The notes under the pieces were generated by a model. It worked only from the letters and a program-made list of their open reading frames with translations, had not been told where the DNA came from and did not search any database. The translations under genes and the position numbers were made by a program. A stretch of DNA of 64,000 nt from Streptomyces smaragdinus (lineage in GTDB: Bacteria > Actinomycetota > Actinomycetes > Streptomycetales > Streptomycetaceae): contig NZ_WEGJ01000005.1 in the NCBI RefSeq assembly GCF_009604385.1, forward strand, positions 1 through 64,000, read 5' to 3'. This document shows, piece after piece, positions 23,327 through 31,191 of the stretch. Within the stretch, counting starts at the first letter, position 1; each line of letters starts with the position of its first letter.

Positions 23327-24175
23327 TCAGGCGGACAGCGCGGCCTTGATCTTGCGCCGCACGGACGCCGGGACGCACTTGCCGAGGATGCGGACCGGGG
23401 CCGGGTAGCGCTTGCCGGGCCGGCGGGCGGGGGCCGCGGAACGCGGCTTCGAGCGCACGACCGGCTTGACCGGGGCGTCCTCGTCGGTGAGGTTCCAGTA
23501 CTTCGCGGACTTCTCGCCCTTGCGCGGGTACTCCTCGTTCGGCTTGCGCGGCACGACCTCGGGGCGCTCCCAGGCGATGTCCCGGCGGACGACGCGGGCG
23601 GGCGCGCCCACCGCGACGACGTTGTTCGGGATGTCCGAGGTGACGATGCTGCGGAAGCCGATCACCGAGCCGTTGCCGATGGTGACGCCGCCCATCACGA
23701 CCGCGTGCTTGGCGATCCAGACGTGCTCGCCGACGACGATCGACTGCGAGGGGTTCGCGCGCTTCTCGGTGCGCACGTCGTAGATCGGGTGGGTGTCGTC
23801 GCCGCGCACCTCGATGTTCTTGGCGAACATCACGTCGTCGCCGATCGTCACCGACACGCCTTCGACGGCGGAGAGGAATGTGCGTCCCGCGCATCCCACG
23901 TTTTCGCCGATCCGGATCTGCGAGTCGTGTCCGCAGCGCAGTTCGAAGCGCAGACCGGCGCGCTTCTTGGTGGTGGGGCCGATCTCGATCTCGCCGTTGT
24001 CTCCGGTGAAGATGACGAGGAGGTCCCGGATATCCGCCTGCGGGCTGATCGTGAGTTTGTTGTTCGAGCCGCCCTTGATACGGATATCGATCTTGTCTTC
24101 GCGGATCTCGCCGTCGTAGACGATCTCGTTTCCCTGATCGTCCTTGTAACGCTCGAGCTTGTGCAGTTGCAGCAT
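23327..24175 (-). CDS. Hexapeptide-repeat (LbH) acyltransferase
   Basis: 282 aa from ATG 24175. The C-terminal half is a left-handed beta-helix O-acetyltransferase of the CysE/LacA/NodL group: IVVGEHVWIAKHAVVMGG, VTIGNGSVIGFRSIV, and the closing VAVGAPARVVRRD. The catalytic His is probably the one in IAKHAV. The N-terminal about 110 residues form another beta-strand-rich repeat segment. A basic tail (KRYPAPVRILGK) may contact membrane or polymer. Converging on the wall-polymer genes, it may acetylate that polymer; the substrate is inferred only from location. Confidence 0.85.
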   Translation of the reverse strand: MLQLHKLERYKDDQGNEIVYDGEIREDKIDIRIKGGSNNKLTISPQADIRDLLVIFTGDNGEIEIGPTTKKRAGLRFELRCGHDSQIRIGENVGCAGRTFLSAVEGVSVTIGDDVMFAKNIEVRGDDTHPIYDVRTEKRANPSQSIVVGEHVWIAKHAVVMGGVTIGNGSVIGFRSIVTSDIPNNVVAVGAPARVVRRDIAWERPEVVPRKPNEEYPRKGEKSAKYWNLTDEDAPVKPVVRSKPRSAAPARRPGKRYPAPVRILGKCVPASVRRKIKAALSA

Positions 24176-24473
24176 CGCGTCTGAGAGAGGTGCGTCACGA
24201 CCGGATGGCGGTCGGACAAGCCTCTCGTACCTCCGTTCCAGCCTGCGTGTTCGGCACAACCTATCAGATGCTTGTGCTATCGAACATTGGTGTGATCGGG
24301 GCGATAGGCGATCCCGTGTCGGGCTGTTTACGGGGGGAATTCGGCGCGAACGGAGAAACATTCCCGTTGGGTTGACGGGGGATTACCTCGTCCGGCCCAA
24401 TCCATGCATATGCGGACATTTGACCGGGTAGCGGAAGGGCGTTGCACCGGCACTCCTCGAAAGGACGGCGCGT
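24176..24473. promoter_or_regulatory. Divergent region hexapeptide transferase / small secreted protein
   Basis: 298 bp. A small dyad, CTATCG (24277-24282) / CGATAG (24302-24307), lies about 100 bp upstream of the transferase start. The sequence is AT-richer around 24260-24420. No gene or RNA is recognised. Confidence 0.35.
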
Positions 24474-24833
24474 ATGCGCTTCCGTAACACCCTGGCCGCC
24501 GCCGCGGGCGCCCTGGCCCTCGTCGTTTCCCTGCCGACTTCGGCCGAGGCCGCGACGGGTGAGTTCTTCTATCGCTTCTCCGGGCCGACGGGGGAGGTCA
24601 CGACCCGCATGCTGCTGGATCCGGGGAGCTTTGACTGCCTCACCCTGTGGGACGTGACGAGGCCCTTGGCGGAACCGGCCCACAGTCCGCTCAACCGGAC
24701 GGACGAATGGGCGACGGTCTACACCGGGCTCAACTGCGACGGCGACTCCTTCACCCTGCGCCCCCACACCGGGCACGCCTCGGAGCGGCTCAAGATGCGC
24801 TCGGTGCGGTTCACGCCGTTCCGCCCCGAGTGA
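24474..24833 (+). CDS. Small secreted protein of unknown function
   Basis: 119 aa with GAAAGGA upstream of ATG 24474. A typical Sec signal peptide (MRFRNTLAAAAGALALVVSL to the AEA cleavage site, about residue 26) precedes a 90-residue mature domain. This contains two Cys (FDCLTLWDV, LNCDGDSF), which could form a disulfide, and a regular strand pattern. I do not recognise the family. It stands alone and ends before a strong terminator. Confidence 0.75.
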   Translation: MRFRNTLAAAAGALALVVSLPTSAEAATGEFFYRFSGPTGEVTTRMLLDPGSFDCLTLWDVTRPLAEPAHSPLNRTDEWATVYTGLNCDGDSFTLRPHTGHASERLKMRSVRFTPFRPE

Positions 24834-24855
24834 CCCGCCCGTAGCGGGCTGACCT

Positions 24856-24884
24856 CCGCCGGCCCGGCGTGACCGGGCCGGCGG
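24856..24884. terminator. Bidirectional terminator
   Basis: Perfect 12-bp stem CCGCCGGCCCGG / CCGGGCCGGCGG with loop CGTGA, between the convergent secreted-protein and M81-peptidase genes. Confidence 0.85.
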
Positions 24885-24887
24885 TCG

Positions 24888-26402
24888 TCAGCGCGGCTCG
24901 TCCGACGGGGGGATGATCCGGGCCGACAGGTCCGGGTCCGGCATGTCGGGGTCGAACGGGAACAGCGGGCGGTCGATACGGGTGTGGCCCAGGCGCGGGA
25001 GGCCCTGGTCGACGCCGCCCGGGGTGAGGGCCAGGCGCCAGTCCGCCGCCATCGCGTACAGCTCGGGCTCCAGGTAGCCGATTTTGACGATCACCAGGTC
25101 CGCCGTGCGCGGGTTCAGGTCCAGGCCGGTGAAGTCGTGCTCGTGGTGGTACGGCTTGCGCAGCTCCGTGAGGATCGCGTGCACGCCGCCGACCCGCAGC
25201 ACCACCTCGGTGCGGGCGTCCCGGTCGCCGTGTCTGACCGCGTGCACCGTGCCCGTCAGCGTCAGCGGGCCCGCGTGCCGGGCGTCGACCGCGGCGCCCG
25301 CCGTCACCGTGACCGTGGCGCCCACGCCCGCCGCGACCGCCGCCGCCACCGCCTCGGGGGCGGGGACCGACGCGTACAGCACGGTGGGGCCGGCGGGGTC
25401 GCGGAACTCGGGGCGGGCCAGGAGCTGTGCCAGGCCCCAGGTGACGTCGCCGGCACCCCCCGCCGTGGGGTTGTCGCCGCTGTCGCTGATGTAGAACGGG
25501 CGCGCCGCCGACGCCAGGGCCTCGTCCAGGCAGGCGGCGAACGTGCCCGTCGGGGCGGCGAACGCGAAGTCCCGCCGCGCGGCCCAGAATCCGCGCGCCA
25601 GCCGCTCGGCGCCGGCCGTCACCGCGTCCGCCGAGTCGCCGGTGACCACGACGGCCGCCCGGTTGCGGGGCTCGTCCGCCCACGCGTAGCCGACCCAGAG
25701 GGCGGCGTCCAGGACACCGTCGGCGGACGCCACGTCGGCCACCGCCGCGTACAGGCTCTTCGCCGGCTCCATCCGGGTCGACGTCTGCTCGCCGGCCAGG
25801 AGTACGGGGACGGGGATCCACGCCTTCAGCGGGCGGGGGGCGCCGGAGGTGAGCGTCTCGACGAGGTTGCGGGCGGCGCGTTCCCTGGTCTCCACGTGGT
25901 CCTCGTGCGGGGCCGTGCGGTAGCAGGTGATCAGATCGCTGCCGTGGACCAGCTCGCGCGAGACGTTGCCGTGCAGGTCCATGGACGTCGAGATGATCAC
26001 GTCCCGCCCGACCGCCTCGCGGACGCGGGCCAGCAGCACCGCCTCCGCGTCGTCCAGCCCCTCCACCGTCATCGCCCCGTGGATGTCGAACCACAGCCCG
26101 TCCAGCGGCGGCAACGCCCGCAGCCGCGCCAGGAGTTCCCCCGACAGCTCCGCGAACGCCCCCGCCGTCACCGTCCCGCCGGGCAGCGCCTTCCCGACCA
26201 GCGCCCCGTGCCACTCGGCGGCCTCACGCAGCGGCTCACCCGGCGCCAGGAACGGATAGCGGCCGAACACCCCCTCCCCGCGCAGCGGATGGAACGCGGG
26301 CGCCCCGGTGCGGGCGGGGGAGAAGGTGGACGACTCGATCCCCAGGCCCGCCACGGCGATGACGGGACGGGCGACGGGCGTACGGGGGCGGGGTGACGTC
26401 AT
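24888..26402 (-). CDS. M81-family metallopeptidase (MlrC-like)
   Basis: 504 aa from ATG 26402 (GAGGAG ribosome-binding site). MlrC/M81 features in order: GIESSTFSP near the N-terminus, LWFDIHGAM and SMDLHGNVS (metal-binding Asp/His), HEDHVETRERAARNL, SDSGDNPTAGG, and the C-terminal DLNPRTADLVIVKIGYLEPEL. MlrC degrades linear microcystin in sphingomonads, but most family members act on unknown peptides or amides. No signal peptide, so cytoplasmic. It lies 97 bp downstream of the NEW3 gene on the same strand and may share its transcript. Confidence 0.9.
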   Translation of the reverse strand: MTSPRPRTPVARPVIAVAGLGIESSTFSPARTGAPAFHPLRGEGVFGRYPFLAPGEPLREAAEWHGALVGKALPGGTVTAGAFAELSGELLARLRALPPLDGLWFDIHGAMTVEGLDDAEAVLLARVREAVGRDVIISTSMDLHGNVSRELVHGSDLITCYRTAPHEDHVETRERAARNLVETLTSGAPRPLKAWIPVPVLLAGEQTSTRMEPAKSLYAAVADVASADGVLDAALWVGYAWADEPRNRAAVVVTGDSADAVTAGAERLARGFWAARRDFAFAAPTGTFAACLDEALASAARPFYISDSGDNPTAGGAGDVTWGLAQLLARPEFRDPAGPTVLYASVPAPEAVAAAVAAGVGATVTVTAGAAVDARHAGPLTLTGTVHAVRHGDRDARTEVVLRVGGVHAILTELRKPYHHEHDFTGLDLNPRTADLVIVKIGYLEPELYAMAADWRLALTPGGVDQGLPRLGHTRIDRPLFPFDPDMPDPDLSARIIPPSDEPR

Positions 26403-26499
26403 ACGGCGGCTCCTCGTCGGTTACGTACACCCTGCCCCGCCCGCCCCACCGGCACCAGCGCTCCCGGGTCGGGGGCCGGCCGGCCCCACACCGGGACCG

Positions 26500-27477
26500 T
26501 CAGGGGGCGATCGCCAGGGCGAAGACGTGGATGCCGCCGTTGCCCGGCAGCACCACCACCTCCGCCGTCTTCCCCGCCGTCAGCGGGACCGAGTGGGCGA
26601 AGACGCTGTACGCGATGCCCTCGTTGCCGTAACCGCCCGGCAGATTGCGCCCGTTCGCGGCGGCGATCTGCGTGGCGCCGAAGTCGGTCACGTTCTGGAA
26701 CGACCAGTTGGGGAACCCGAACGTGCCCCGCGAGCTGCTGCCGTCGGTGTAGAACACCTCGGCCGTGCCCACCGCGCTGTTGCCGACCCCGGAGCCCAGG
26801 AACACCAGCCGGCTGCCCGACCCGGACAGCGCGATCGCCTGGCTGCCGCACGCCACGTTGTTCCGGCTCCCCGGCGCCACGTCCGGCCAGATCAGCCGCG
26901 CGCCGAGGGCGAGGACGGGGCCGCCGGGGACGATGCCGACGTCGGCGAGCTTCTGCGCGGAGAAGCTGTTGCCGTCGCCGTCGTAGTTGCCGGGCGCCGG
27001 ATTGGACTCGTCGGTGACGCCGACGTTGTTGTACGCCGCCGCCAGATCGGGCAGCGGATCGCCGAGCCGTACGGTGCGGCTGCCGGTGGCCTGCCCGGCG
27101 CCGTCGCCGCCGGCGTAGGAGGCGGTGGCGGTGAACGTGATCAGCCGCAGGCCGGGGCGGGGTTCGGGGACCAGCAGCTCGAAGGACGCGGTGGCCGTGG
27201 CCCCGGCAGCCAGGGACCCCTTCAGCCGGACGAGCTCCGGCTCCACGACCCAGCCGACGGGGCCGGTGAACGTCACACTCAGGTCGCGCAGTTGACGTGC
27301 ACCGCCGTTGCGGACGGTGATCGGGACGGTGGCGACACGGGGTCCGGCGAGGTCGATCTCGGGCACGGACACCGTGACGGTGCCGTCGGCGCGGGCCGGG
27401 GCGGCGAGCAGGGACTGGGCGGGCAGCACGGCGGCCGCGGCGCCCGCGAGCGTGAAGGATCTGCGGGACAGGGACAC
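26500..27477 (-). CDS. Tat-exported sugar-binding protein with NEW3 domain
   Basis: 325 aa from GTG 27477 (AAGGAGG 6 nt upstream). The twin-arginine signal SRRSFTLAG is followed by a hydrophobic stretch and the ARA cleavage site near residue 30. Residues about 33-120 match the NEW3 (alpha-galactosidase-associated) Ig-like domain. The C-terminal about 200 residues form a beta-sandwich (GNYDGDGNSFSAQKL onward) of the kind that follows NEW3 in glycosidases. No catalytic domain remains, so it is probably carbohydrate-binding only. It is 32 nt downstream of the GH109-type gene, indicating an operon. Confidence 0.8.
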   Translation of the reverse strand: MSLSRRSFTLAGAAAAVLPAQSLLAAPARADGTVTVSVPEIDLAGPRVATVPITVRNGGARQLRDLSVTFTGPVGWVVEPELVRLKGSLAAGATATASFELLVPEPRPGLRLITFTATASYAGGDGAGQATGSRTVRLGDPLPDLAAAYNNVGVTDESNPAPGNYDGDGNSFSAQKLADVGIVPGGPVLALGARLIWPDVAPGSRNNVACGSQAIALSGSGSRLVFLGSGVGNSAVGTAEVFYTDGSSSRGTFGFPNWSFQNVTDFGATQIAAANGRNLPGGYGNEGIAYSVFAHSVPLTAGKTAEVVVLPGNGGIHVFALAIAP

Positions 27478-27509
27478 GGGGAACCTCCTTCTCGGAAGGG
27501 ACGGGGACG

Positions 27510-28931
27510 TCAGCCGACCGGCGGCATCTCGCTCTCGCGGGAGTCCAGGCCAAGCCGCACCCCGGACCAGCGCCCGCGGGTGAAGTCGGGCATCTGCACC
27601 GGGCGCCCCTTGTCGGCCAGCGACATCACGCTCAGCGGCACGGGGGAGCACCAGGCGGCCGAGTCGTACACGTCGAAGTCCGGCACCTGCCCGGTCCGCA
27701 TCAGCTGGATGATCCGCCACTGGAGCACCCAGTCCATGCCGCCGTGCCCGCCGTTGTGCTCGGCGTCGTCCCCGATCTTCTTCCACAGCCAGTGGTCGTA
27801 CTCGTCGCGCAGCTGGGTGAAGTCCTGGAAGGCGTCACCGCTGTGCAGCGGCTCGACGTACACCCGCGCGCCGGTCGCGCCGCCGCCCGCGTAGTCCTCG
27901 AACAGCCCGCGGCTGCCGGCCAGGGAGTTGATCCTGCTGTACGGGCGCGCCGAGCTCACGTCGTGCTCGGCGCGGATGAGCCGCCCGTCGGCGGTCTCGA
28001 TCATGCAGGTGATGCGGTCGCCGTTGATGTACGTCTCGCCCCACGACGGATGGTCGTCCGGCATGAACCGGGCCCGGTAGTCCGCCAGCCCCTTCGGCGC
28101 CGACGCGGTGGCGCTGAGGGTGACCATCCGGTCGCCGCGGTTGATGTCCATGGCGGCGGCGATCGGGGCCAGACCGTGCATCGGGTAGAAGGAGGCGGTG
28201 CTGCGGGTGTGCCACAGCCGGCGCCAGGAGTCGGTGTAGTAGTTGACGTCGAACAGCAGCGCGCGCAGGTCGTGCAGATAGCCGCCGTGGCCGTTGGTGA
28301 TCTCGCCGAAGACGCCGTCGTGGGCCATCTTGAGCATCGCGAGCTCGTTGCGGCCGTACGAACAGTTCTCGGAGAGCATCAGATGGCGGCGATTGCGCTC
28401 CGAGGCGTCGACCAGGTCCCACAGCTGGCTCAGCTCGGTGGCGATGGGCAGCTCGACCAGCACGTGCTTGCCGGACAGCAGCGCCGTGTGGCCGTGCTCG
28501 AAATGGAACTCCCAGGGGGAGGCGATGTAGACGAGGTCGATGTCGTCGCGGCGCAGCATCTCCTGGTACGACTCGCGCGAACCGCCGAACTCCAGCGGCC
28601 GGGGCCGGCCCGCCCGCTCCAGCGCGTCCGCCTTGTTCTTGGCCCGGTCGGGCCGGATGTCGCACACGGCCCGTACGACGGCGCCGGGCACGGCGGCCCA
28701 GCTGTCGGTCATCCCGCTGCCCCGGTTGCCGAGCCCGATCACCCCGATCCGCACCGTCGGGTACACGTCGAAGGGCACGTTCACCATGGTCTGCTGCCCG
28801 GGGGCCCGGCCCGGCGCGGAGGTCCCGGCGGCCCGCGCGGTGCCGGCGGACGCGCCCAGCGCGGCCACCGCCCCCGTGGCCAGGGTCCCGCCCAGGACGG
28901 CCCGCCTCGAAACTCCAGGTGTTTCCGGCAT
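27510..28931 (-). CDS. GH109-type Gfo/Idh/MocA protein, Tat-exported
   Basis: 473 aa from ATG 28931 (AAGGGAG upstream; ATG 28970 lacks one). The Tat signal SRRAVLGGTLATGAVAA ends near residue 36. A Rossmann NAD domain (RIGVIGLGNRGSGMTDSW) is followed by EKP-loop-like VELPIATEL and the alpha/beta domain with GGYLHDLRALLF and YPMHGLAPIAAA. This matches family GH109, NAD-dependent alpha-N-acetylgalactosaminidases. Export by Tat fits a protein that folds with NAD before secretion. The operon partner carries a sugar-binding domain, suggesting joint action on an external glycan. Confidence 0.85.
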   Translation of the reverse strand: MPETPGVSRRAVLGGTLATGAVAALGASAGTARAAGTSAPGRAPGQQTMVNVPFDVYPTVRIGVIGLGNRGSGMTDSWAAVPGAVVRAVCDIRPDRAKNKADALERAGRPRPLEFGGSRESYQEMLRRDDIDLVYIASPWEFHFEHGHTALLSGKHVLVELPIATELSQLWDLVDASERNRRHLMLSENCSYGRNELAMLKMAHDGVFGEITNGHGGYLHDLRALLFDVNYYTDSWRRLWHTRSTASFYPMHGLAPIAAAMDINRGDRMVTLSATASAPKGLADYRARFMPDDHPSWGETYINGDRITCMIETADGRLIRAEHDVSSARPYSRINSLAGSRGLFEDYAGGGATGARVYVEPLHSGDAFQDFTQLRDEYDHWLWKKIGDDAEHNGGHGGMDWVLQWRIIQLMRTGQVPDFDVYDSAAWCSPVPLSVMSLADKGRPVQMPDFTRGRWSGVRLGLDSRESEMPPVG

Positions 28932-29168
28932 GCGTTCGCTCCCTTGTGGAGAGGTCGACACTTTCGGCATGGCTGGCGGGACGACTCTCGCGGCATCCGC
29001 CCGGGGATGTCAATACGTGTTCATTCATGGGTTGTTACGAGCAGAATCCCGCACAGCGAGGGGCGCCGGGACATACCTGCGGAGATTTTTGACGAACGGC
29101 GGTCACAGCACGGCACATCCCTGTGTCCAACCCCGGTGAAAGCACCCCGACCGGGAGGAACACCGACC
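28932..29168. promoter_or_regulatory. Divergent region GH109-type gene / dehalogenase
   Basis: 237 bp between divergent starts. It contains the ribosome-binding site of the dehalogenase gene (GGGAGG, 29153-29158). I could not identify palindromes or clear promoter boxes. Confidence 0.35.
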
Positions 29169-30038
29169 ATGACCGAGACCACCGCCGTCCTGGACTCGTA
29201 CCTCGCCCACCGCGAGGCCGGCTCCGGCACCCCCGTCGTGCTGCTGCACGGCAACCCCAACTCCTCGTACATGTGGCGCAACGTCATCCCGCATCTCGCC
29301 GGCCAGGGGCGGATCCTGGCGCCGGACCTGATCGGCATGGGGGAGTCGGGGAAGCCGGACACCGGCTACCGGTTCACCGACCATGCCGTCTATCTCGACG
29401 CCTGGTTCGAGGCCATGGGTCTCACCCGGAACGTCGTGCTCGTCGGGCACGACTGGGGCGGGGCGCTGGCGCTCGACCACGCCGCCCGGCATCCGGGGCG
29501 GGTGCGCGGGGTGGCGCTGATCGAGACGTTCCTGCGGCCGGGACGGTCCGCCGACCAGACGCCCGAGGGCCGGCAGATCTTCGAGAGGCTGCGCGGTCCC
29601 GAGGGCGAACGCATGGTGCTGGAGGAGAACAGCTTCGTCGAGTTCAACCTCCCGCGCGGCGTCCTCACCGGCCTGTCGAAGGAGGACCACGACGTCTACC
29701 GCGCCCCCTACCCCACCCCCGCGTCCCGGCTGCCGACGCTCGTCTGGCCGCGCGAGATCCCCATCGACGGCTCCCCGGCCGACGTGACCGAGCGCGTCGA
29801 GGCGTACGGCCGCTGGGCCGCCGCCAGCCCGGACGTGCCGAAGCTGCTCATGACCGTGGAGCCCGGCGCGGCGGTGCCGGCCGCGACGGTCGACTGGGCG
29901 CGGGAGACCTACGCGGCGCTGGAGGTGGAGTCCGTGGGCCGGGCGGGGCACAACGCGATGGAGGACCAGCCGGACGCCATCGGCGCCGCCGTGTCGCGGT
30001 GGCTGGAGCGGCACGGGCTGACGGGGCCGCGCGGCTGA
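29169..30038 (+). CDS. Haloalkane dehalogenase (HLD-II type alpha/beta hydrolase)
   Basis: 289 aa. The complete haloalkane dehalogenase pentad is visible: nucleophile Asp95 and halide-binding Trp96 in GHDWGGALAL, halide-binding Asn29 in HGNP, Glu119 in LIETF as the acid, and base His261 in GHNAMED. Asn plus Glu in this layout define subfamily HLD-II (LinB/DhaA type). It hydrolyses haloalkanes to alcohol, halide and proton in the cytoplasm. The natural substrate is unknown. No transporter or pathway genes are adjacent. Confidence 0.92.
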   Translation: MTETTAVLDSYLAHREAGSGTPVVLLHGNPNSSYMWRNVIPHLAGQGRILAPDLIGMGESGKPDTGYRFTDHAVYLDAWFEAMGLTRNVVLVGHDWGGALALDHAARHPGRVRGVALIETFLRPGRSADQTPEGRQIFERLRGPEGERMVLEENSFVEFNLPRGVLTGLSKEDHDVYRAPYPTPASRLPTLVWPREIPIDGSPADVTERVEAYGRWAAASPDVPKLLMTVEPGAAVPAATVDWARETYAALEVESVGRAGHNAMEDQPDAIGAAVSRWLERHGLTGPRG

Positions 30039-30062
30039 TCCGTACCGCCGCAGAATGGGGGG

Positions 30063-30893
30063 ATGCCCCTTGAGACAGACGCCGCGCTGGTCGCCCGCGC
30101 CCTCGCCGGAGACCGCCGGGCCCTGGAGGACGTGGTGCTCGTCCTGCGGGACCCCCTGTACCGGCTCGCCCTGCGGATGGTGAACCAGCCCGCCGACGCC
30201 GAGGACGCCACGCAGGAGATCCTGCTGAAGGCCCTCGGCGCCCTCGGCACCTGGCGGGCCGAGGCCCGGCTGCTGACCTGGGCGTACCGGATCGGCGTCA
30301 ACCATCTGCTGAACCTGCGCCGCACCAGCCCCCAGGAGAGCGCGGGCCTCGGCTTCGACGGGTTCCGCGAGGGGCTGGCGGACGGGCTCGCCGCCGCCGA
30401 CCACACCGGTCCCGAGGCCGAGCTGCTGGCCACCGAGGTGCGGCTCACGTGCAGCCAGGCGCTGCTGCAGTGCCTGGTCCGCGAGGAGCGCGTCGCGTTC
30501 GTGCTGGGCGACGTCTTCGAGCTGAGCTCCGCCGACGCCGCCTGGGTGCTGGACGTCACCCCGGCCGCGTACCGCAAGCGGCTGCAGCGGGCGCGCGGGC
30601 GGATCCGCGCGTTCATGGAGTCGACGTGCGGGCTGGTGAACGCGGAGGCGTTCTGCCGCTGCTCCCGCCGCGTCGACCGGGCGCTCGCCCGCGGCCGGAT
30701 CGACCCGCGGCGCCCCGCCCTCGCCCGGCATCCCGTGACGCCGGGCGGGCGGAGCGTGCGGGAGGCGGAGGAGCAGATGGTCCGGCTGCACACCGCCGCC
30801 GCCGTGCTGCGCGCGCACCCCGACTACGCGGCGCCCGGGGCGCGGGCGGCGGCGGTGCGGAAGGTGCTGGAGCGGTCGCCGCTCACGAACTGA
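30063..30893 (+). CDS. ECF-type RNA polymerase sigma factor with Cys-containing tail
   Basis: 276 aa. Region 2: DAEDATQEILLKALGALGTW, then WAYRIGVNHLLNLRR. Region 4: FVLGDVFELSSADAAWVLDV, then YRKRLQRARGRI. A further about 90 residues contain C-x9-C-x-C (STCGLVNAEAFCRC) and a helix. The extension could bind metal or sense redox state, replacing a separate anti-sigma factor, since none is encoded next to it. The ATG has a G-rich ribosome-binding site and lies 25 nt after the dehalogenase stop, so both may be co-transcribed. Target genes are unknown. Confidence 0.88.
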   Translation: MPLETDAALVARALAGDRRALEDVVLVLRDPLYRLALRMVNQPADAEDATQEILLKALGALGTWRAEARLLTWAYRIGVNHLLNLRRTSPQESAGLGFDGFREGLADGLAAADHTGPEAELLATEVRLTCSQALLQCLVREERVAFVLGDVFELSSADAAWVLDVTPAAYRKRLQRARGRIRAFMESTCGLVNAEAFCRCSRRVDRALARGRIDPRRPALARHPVTPGGRSVREAEEQMVRLHTAAAVLRAHPDYAAPGARAAAVRKVLERSPLTN

Positions 30894-31191
30894 CCGCACC
30901 GGTGCACACACTCGGCGGTCACCTGCCATCCGGTCCCGGACGGGACACAGGTGTGTGGGGTCCCACGGAGTCCGCTGCCCGATCAACCGGTGTGACACCC
31001 GGCCGTGACGCTCCGGGGACGCCACCGGGAGCCGATCGGCCGACGCGCCTGTACGTACCGTGCTCCGTCAGTTGTCCGTGAGCGCACGGGCCCCGGCGGC
31101 GGGCCCGCCACCTGGGACACCCGCCGTTTAGGGTGGAACGACCGGGGTGAACGACCAACTGCCCGCAGCCTCTCGCAGCGAAGGTGACGCC
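30894..31191. promoter_or_regulatory. Upstream region of the first LAL gene
   Basis: 298 bp without a gene. From about 31055 it carries an 80-bp block that recurs upstream of the second LAL gene, ending in a likely -10 hexamer TAGGGT at 31129-31134. Confidence 0.5.
31055..31140 (+). repeat. Promoter-containing block, copy 1 of a duplication
   Basis: Shares with 33961-34047 the elements ACCGTGC-CCG, AGTT, TGAGCGCACG, CCCGCCACC-GGGACA and TAGGGT in the same order and nearly the same spacing (AGTT to TAGGGT: 59 nt here, 58 nt there). So the LAL duplication included the promoter. Confidence 0.65.
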
